Source: CAZJZH01 sp964550465
GTDB lineage: Bacteria; Patescibacteriota; Patescibacteriia; JACRDY01
Length of the DNA stretch: 7,437 nt
Assembly: GCA_964550465.1 (NCBI GenBank)
Contig: CAZJZH010000046.1
Location: 1-7,437 of the forward strand
Direction: 5' to 3'
Numbering within the stretch: position 1 is the stretch's first letter; each line of letters starts with the position of its first letter. The notes under the pieces were generated by a model, which saw only the letters and a list, made by a program, of their open reading frames with translations, was not told the origin of the DNA and did no database searches. Both the position numbers and the translations under genes were made by a program. Positions 4,307 through 7,437 of the stretch are shown in pieces.

Positions 4307-5410
4307 CTACGCCAATTCCTCCAGTGCTTTTTTCTGCTTTCTATTCAACTTCGTTGGTGTCACCACTGTTACCTCCACCAGGTGGTCGCCATGCCCGCCG
4401 GCATTGAGTCGTGGCACACCTTTGCCGCGTAGACGAAATACTTTCCCTGTCTGCGTGCCTTCGGGAATTTTCAAAGTCACTGGCCCGTGCACTGTTTCAA
4501 TATCAATTTTATCACCCAGGGCCGCTTGTTTAAAACTCAACTCTTGGCTGGTGATGATATCTTCACCGCGGCGCTGCCAACGCTCGTCTGGTACCACCCG
4601 GATCAAGACATACAAATCCCCGGCTGGCTGACCATGGGCACCGGCCTGCCCCTTACCTTGCAATCGCAACCGCTGACCATCATCGATCCCAGCCGGTACA
4701 CTGACAGTAATCTGCTGACTACCACGCACTCGACCCTCACCACCACACTGACTACAGACCTGCTCTGGCCGCTGGCCGCGTCCCTGACAATCTGGACAGA
4801 CGCGTCGTACCCGCGCCATGCCAAACATGCTCTGTTGGACAGACTCAACCTGGCCTTGGCCGCCACAGGTCTGACAGCTGGTGATCTTACTATTCGGCTC
4901 AGCGCCGTTACCATCACACCGCTGACAGGTCACCTGTTGATCGAGCTGGACGGTTCGTTCAACGCCAAAGACTGCATCCAAGAACGGCACTTCCATGGCT
5001 ACTTCCACATCCGCTCCCCGACCAGATTGCCCCTGACCCCGACGGCCGCCACCAAAGCCAAACATATCACCAAAGATATCACCCAAATCCCCCATGTCAC
5101 CAAAATCAAAATGAACCCCGCCTTGGTTGAAACCACCTTGGCGGGCAAAGTCCTGCCAGTTCATGCCGCCCATGCCAGCGCCACCTGGCCCACCACCAAC
5201 ACCAGCCGCACCGAACTGGTCGTACTGCTGTCGTTTCTGGGGGTCTTTCAGCACCTGGTAGGCCTCACTAACTTCCTTAAACTTATCCTCGTTGCCCTCG
5301 CCCTTATCAGGGTGGTACTGGTGAGCCTTTTTGCGAAAGGCTTTTTTAATCTCATCAGCGCTGGCGGTTTTGTCGACGCCCAGCACCGCGTAATAGTCTT
5401 TTCCAGCCAT
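4307..5410 (-). CDS. dnaJ: Chaperone protein DnaJ (Hsp40)
   Basis: DnaJ delivers unfolded substrates to DnaK and stimulates its ATPase. This 367-aa protein (from the chosen ATG) has the full type I layout: a J-domain at 4-67 with HPD at 33-35, a Gly/Phe-rich region at about 67-130, four zinc repeats of CxxCxGxG form (CQRCDGNG 162, CQTCGGQG 179, CPDCQGRG 205, CSQCGGEG 219), and the two-part substrate-binding C-terminal domain to LEELA. The frame is open 31 codons further upstream, but that would run into the upstream gene, and the extra residues do not resemble DnaJ. MAGKDYYAVLGV is the family's standard start. The only good Shine-Dalgarno (5434-5429) is 18 nt from this ATG, far beyond normal. 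Neither dnaK nor grpE is adjacent, and no CIRCE element is visible. It probably shares a transcript with the gene at 5451-6152, 40 bp upstream. Confidence 0.97.
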   Translation of the reverse strand: MAGKDYYAVLGVDKTASADEIKKAFRKKAHQYHPDKGEGNEDKFKEVSEAYQVLKDPQKRQQYDQFGAAGVGGGPGGAGMGGMNWQDFARQGGFNQGGVHFDFGDMGDLGDIFGDMFGFGGGRRGQGQSGRGADVEVAMEVPFLDAVFGVERTVQLDQQVTCQRCDGNGAEPNSKITSCQTCGGQGQVESVQQSMFGMARVRRVCPDCQGRGQRPEQVCSQCGGEGRVRGSQQITVSVPAGIDDGQRLRLQGKGQAGAHGQPAGDLYVLIRVVPDERWQRRGEDIITSQELSFKQAALGDKIDIETVHGPVTLKIPEGTQTGKVFRLRGKGVPRLNAGGHGDHLVEVTVVTPTKLNRKQKKALEELA

Positions 5411-5428
5411 GCTTATGTAATCTTGAAT

Positions 5429-5434
5429 CCTCCT
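5429..5434 (-). promoter_or_regulatory. Shine-Dalgarno of dnaJ at unusual distance
   Basis: On the minus strand a perfect AGGAGG lies 18 nt before the dnaJ ATG. The spacer ATTCAAGATTACATAAGC contains no ATG, GTG or TTG in the dnaJ frame. Either the spacer folds, or a non-standard in-frame codon (ATA at 5416-5414 or ATT at 5428-5426) is used, or this ribosome binding site does not set the start. Confidence 0.5.
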
Positions 5435-5450
5435 TCGCTCGGTATGAACA

Positions 5451-6152
5451 TTATGAGCTATCCCGTACAAACGCCACCACGCCCATAGTGCTATCCGGAT
5501 CATCTAATGAATTATAGACTATGGTAAAGCCATGCTCTGTTAATGTTGGGGTTTGTAGTTGCCGCAGCTGCTGGGCAATGGCGTCTTCGCCGTCATGAAC
5601 ATGCGCCACTTCCGCCGTAGTATGAATCTGTAATGGTGCCACCGCCGCCAGTTGCAGCGCTAAATCTAAGCTATCAACGCTGGCTTCATCTGATGGCTGA
5701 CCGATAAATGATGTAGAGACCACAGCGTCACTCTGTTGCCACGCTTCAGCAATATCATCAGTGGAAAACGAACGCAAATCAATTTCCTGAGCTGTAAATG
5801 ACTGCTTATCTGCGACAGCAATTACCTTATCGATCGCTAATACTTCCGCTCCCTCCTGCTGAAGCACATGGGCTAACATTGGCGAATACTCATCTACGCC
5901 ATAACCAGCTGAACCCAGCGCCGCAGAGCCAGCCGCTACATCAATGATTTTCTTACCCTTCAGGTCACCGTTAAAGCTGTGCAGCAAAATACCAATCACC
6001 TGCCCTATGCGCGCTGATACCTGTTCAGCTTCTGGATACTTTCTGGCAATCTCGACACCCTGACGATACAGTTGCATAAACTGCTCTTTTGTCAGCGGTG
6101 TGATTTCTGCTCGCTGCTCTGATTTTCCGAATCTCCTGTCTTCAAACGACAT
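5451..6152 (-). CDS. Methyltransferase-like protein (degenerate Rossmann fold), function uncertain
   Basis: This 233-aa protein looks like a class I SAM-dependent methyltransferase fold. The pattern KKIIDVAAGSA (67-77) sits where the glycine-rich SAM-binding loop would be, and GAEVLAIDK (101-109) resembles the second strand with its acidic residue. EIDLRSF (123-129) and DAVVSTSFIG (142-151) would be the next strands. The glycine loop is weak (DVAAGSAALGSAG instead of DxGxGxG), so catalysis is doubtful. The N-terminal 60 residues are helical and charged. There is no signal peptide. ATG is 26 bp after the DUF3467 gene and has no recognisable Shine-Dalgarno, so the exact start is less sure. It lies upstream of dnaJ in the same direction. 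A role for it is not apparent from the context. Confidence 0.65.
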   Translation of the reverse strand: MSFEDRRFGKSEQRAEITPLTKEQFMQLYRQGVEIARKYPEAEQVSARIGQVIGILLHSFNGDLKGKKIIDVAAGSAALGSAGYGVDEYSPMLAHVLQQEGAEVLAIDKVIAVADKQSFTAQEIDLRSFSTDDIAEAWQQSDAVVSTSFIGQPSDEASVDSLDLALQLAAVAPLQIHTTAEVAHVHDGEDAIAQQLRQLQTPTLTEHGFTIVYNSLDDPDSTMGVVAFVRDSS

Positions 6153-6178
6153 AGGCGCTGACTAGTAATAAATAGGTA

Positions 6179-6487
6179 TTACCCTTGAAAGCCAATCTCC
6201 GACTTGGCCGGTGACTGAGCTTCGGTAATAGTACCAAATTTTTCCTCGTACTTACTAATGTTGTCTTGTAAGGCGGCAGCGATCCGCTTGATATGCCCTG
6301 GTGTAGTAACAATTTTACCGACTACTCGACCGGACTGCCCCACCACGCTGGCGAACATCAGCAGGAACTCGTCCTGGGTGTGCTGCACCTGCATGGCGTT
6401 ACTGTATTCCGCGCCGGGGATGGTGTCGGTCAGTTTGATTTGGTGACCCTGCGGGTTGGGATTATTATTTGGCTTTTTATCTGACAT
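6179..6487 (-). CDS. DUF3467 family protein
   Basis: The sequence from ATG is 102 aa. A polar Asn/Pro-rich start (KKPNNNPNPQG) is followed by the DUF3467 core: YSNAMQVQHTQDEFLLMF, then GRVVGKIVTTPGHIKRI and an amphipathic helix ending NISKYEEKFG. This small family is widespread in bacteria, including CPR, and has no established function. A TTG eight codons upstream (6511) is in frame but has no ribosome binding site and would add LTVNCYT, so I prefer the ATG, though it also lacks a Shine-Dalgarno. The upstream DNA is AT-rich with the repeat-like string TTAACTGTTAA. It is probably co-transcribed with its downstream neighbour (26 bp gap). Confidence 0.85.
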   Translation of the reverse strand: MSDKKPNNNPNPQGHQIKLTDTIPGAEYSNAMQVQHTQDEFLLMFASVVGQSGRVVGKIVTTPGHIKRIAAALQDNISKYEEKFGTITEAQSPAKSEIGFQG

Positions 6488-6522
6488 AGTATAACAATTA
6501 ACAGTTAACAATTTATATTTTA

Positions 6523-7341
6523 CTATTGTTGATCGTTTGTAAAATTAATTTTAATGACATCGAGAATATCATCACATGGGACAACTACCGAATAACCTGA
6601 GTTCTCTAAATTACGATTTATATAACCATGATGCATGCTCTGCATAACTTCGAAAAAGGGGATAAACTGAGATACAAGACCAATAATTTGAAAACGTCTT
6701 CCACCATTCCCCATGTGTGTAACCTGAAGCACAAGGCCCCCACTGTTACCTTGATAAACTGGGCAGTCTAATATAATACTTCTTTGCTCCACATTTTTTC
6801 CAGCTACAATACCTTTGCGTAATAGAGGTTTGCTGTAATCAATTTGTGGATATTCCGGAGTGCTAATCGAAACTGGGTACCCTAAAGTAAATACCTCATT
6901 TGAAATTAGGACATCATCATACATAATTAAATTATCACTATTCACAAGAACTAAGTGGCCCTTAATAGTTTGAACACTAGGGAGTAAATCAAACGAATAT
7001 TCTTTATCGTTACTCCCCGGAGAATAATTAGGATTCTTACTTATTTCACCTAAATATATAACCGCCACATCCTTTGTATCTGATGTAGCTATAGGGGTCT
7101 CAGATAATTTAATCTTCATCCGTACTTCATTAACTAAATCAATATCACTAGCTAAAACTTCTAAGACCTCATCTTGGAGCAATAATTCGTTACCACTGTA
7201 CTTTTTATAAAGTACGTGCTTTGCAGTCACCAAGAATAACTTTTCACTGTTATAATTAACAAAAAAGCCACTGCCAACACCACCATTTAAAAATGAAAGT
7301 CTCGCAGGATAAGCTAAATTGTTGTCTGGTAAATATCTCAT
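6523..7341 (-). CDS. Trypsin-like serine protease, cytoplasmic
   Basis: This 272-aa protein has a complete trypsin-fold catalytic triad: His42 in LVTAKHVL, Asp91 in KDVAVIYL, and Ser200 in YQGNSGGLV (GNSGG oxyanion motif). GSGFFV (23-28), FTLGYP (151-156) and RKGIVAG (175-181) are further typical strands of the two-barrel fold. No signal peptide, transmembrane segment or PDZ domain is visible, so it differs from secreted proteases and from HtrA/DegP and probably works in the cytoplasm on an unknown substrate. The gene is clearly more AT-rich than its neighbours (many AAT, AAA and ATA codons), which suggests horizontal transfer. No Shine-Dalgarno is seen before the ATG. Stand-alone trypsin-like proteases occur in some defence loci, but nothing else here shows such a locus. 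Confidence 0.85.
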   Translation of the reverse strand: MRYLPDNNLAYPARLSFLNGGVGSGFFVNYNSEKLFLVTAKHVLYKKYSGNELLLQDEVLEVLASDIDLVNEVRMKIKLSETPIATSDTKDVAVIYLGEISKNPNYSPGSNDKEYSFDLLPSVQTIKGHLVLVNSDNLIMYDDVLISNEVFTLGYPVSISTPEYPQIDYSKPLLRKGIVAGKNVEQRSIILDCPVYQGNSGGLVLQVTHMGNGGRRFQIIGLVSQFIPFFEVMQSMHHGYINRNLENSGYSVVVPCDDILDVIKINFTNDQQ

Positions 7342-7390
7342 AAATAGTTAAGTGACCACAAAGATGATTAGGTATTCAGCCTGTTTTGGG

Positions 7391-7437
7391 GTCCGGGGGA
7401 TCCGCCTATGGCGGACGGAAGCCCACCGCTGGGCGGG
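7391..7437. repeat. GC-rich palindromic pair, cut by window edge
   Basis: There are two adjacent hairpins: TCCGCC-TAT-GGCGGA (7401-7415) and GCCCA-CCGC-TGGGC (7421-7434). Neither is followed by a U-run on either strand. GTCCG at 7391-7395 could also pair with CGGAC at 7412-7416. The abrupt GC-rich block against the AT-rich protease gene suggests a dispersed palindromic repeat or the edge of another element. Confidence 0.45.

Noticed and set aside
4487..5488. Long plus-strand frame (333 codons) opposite dnaJ
   Set aside because: It is the antisense shadow of a strongly conserved dnaJ, with low-complexity Thr/Leu-rich content and no ribosome binding site.
5411..5503. Upstream extension of DnaJ by 31 residues
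   Set aside because: It overlaps the end of the methyltransferase-like gene, and the family start MAGKDYY matches the internal ATG.

Overview
The window looks like a chromosomal segment of a Candidate Phyla Radiation (Patescibacteria, probably Parcubacteria-like) bacterium. The evidence is a small lipoprotein and a 217-aa protein that both resemble lineage-specific families I know from such genomes, a DUF3467 protein, a DnaX with an Ala/Pro-rich linker and a Parcubacteria-style tail, and short genes with short gaps. The standard code is used: TAA and TAG are the stops of every gene I checked. The assignment is by recall and inference, not by a database search. Every supported gene lies on the minus strand, so the text below follows transcription, from high to low coordinates.

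Right part (7437 to 4307). The edge carries two GC-rich palindromes. Next comes an AT-rich gene for a cytoplasmic trypsin-like serine protease with an intact His/Asp/Ser triad. It is followed closely by a DUF3467 protein, a degenerate methyltransferase-like protein and dnaJ (Hsp40 co-chaperone). Gaps are 26 to 40 bp, so this could be one operon, although the protease differs in base composition and may be a later arrival.

Middle (4306 to 1671). A 217-aa protein of unknown function has its own plausible promoter and a textbook UUCG terminator. Then come dnaX (clamp-loader tau-like subunit, with the usual zinc-binding cysteines missing) and a complete tRNA-Gln(CUG) that has the bacterial identity bases U1-A72 and G73.

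Left part (1670 to 1) is the unusual region. Directly after tRNA-Gln lie two perfect tandem copies of a 226-bp unit. Each starts with the last 16 nt of tRNA-Gln, contains about 183 nt that fold into a closed multi-branched structure, ends in an inverted near-copy of the tRNA 3' end, and carries a bidirectional terminator hairpin. The hairpin recurs in variant form at 1183-1218 and 2-37, with compensatory stem changes and a conserved C.A mismatch. The two variant copies lie in 42-nt direct repeats that bracket a 1.1-kb cassette: promoter with an operator-like palindrome, a 17-bp perfect leader hairpin, a lipoprotein gene and its terminator. This repeat-and-structured-RNA region, with its tRNA 3'-end (att-like) boundaries, is the best candidate for something undescribed.
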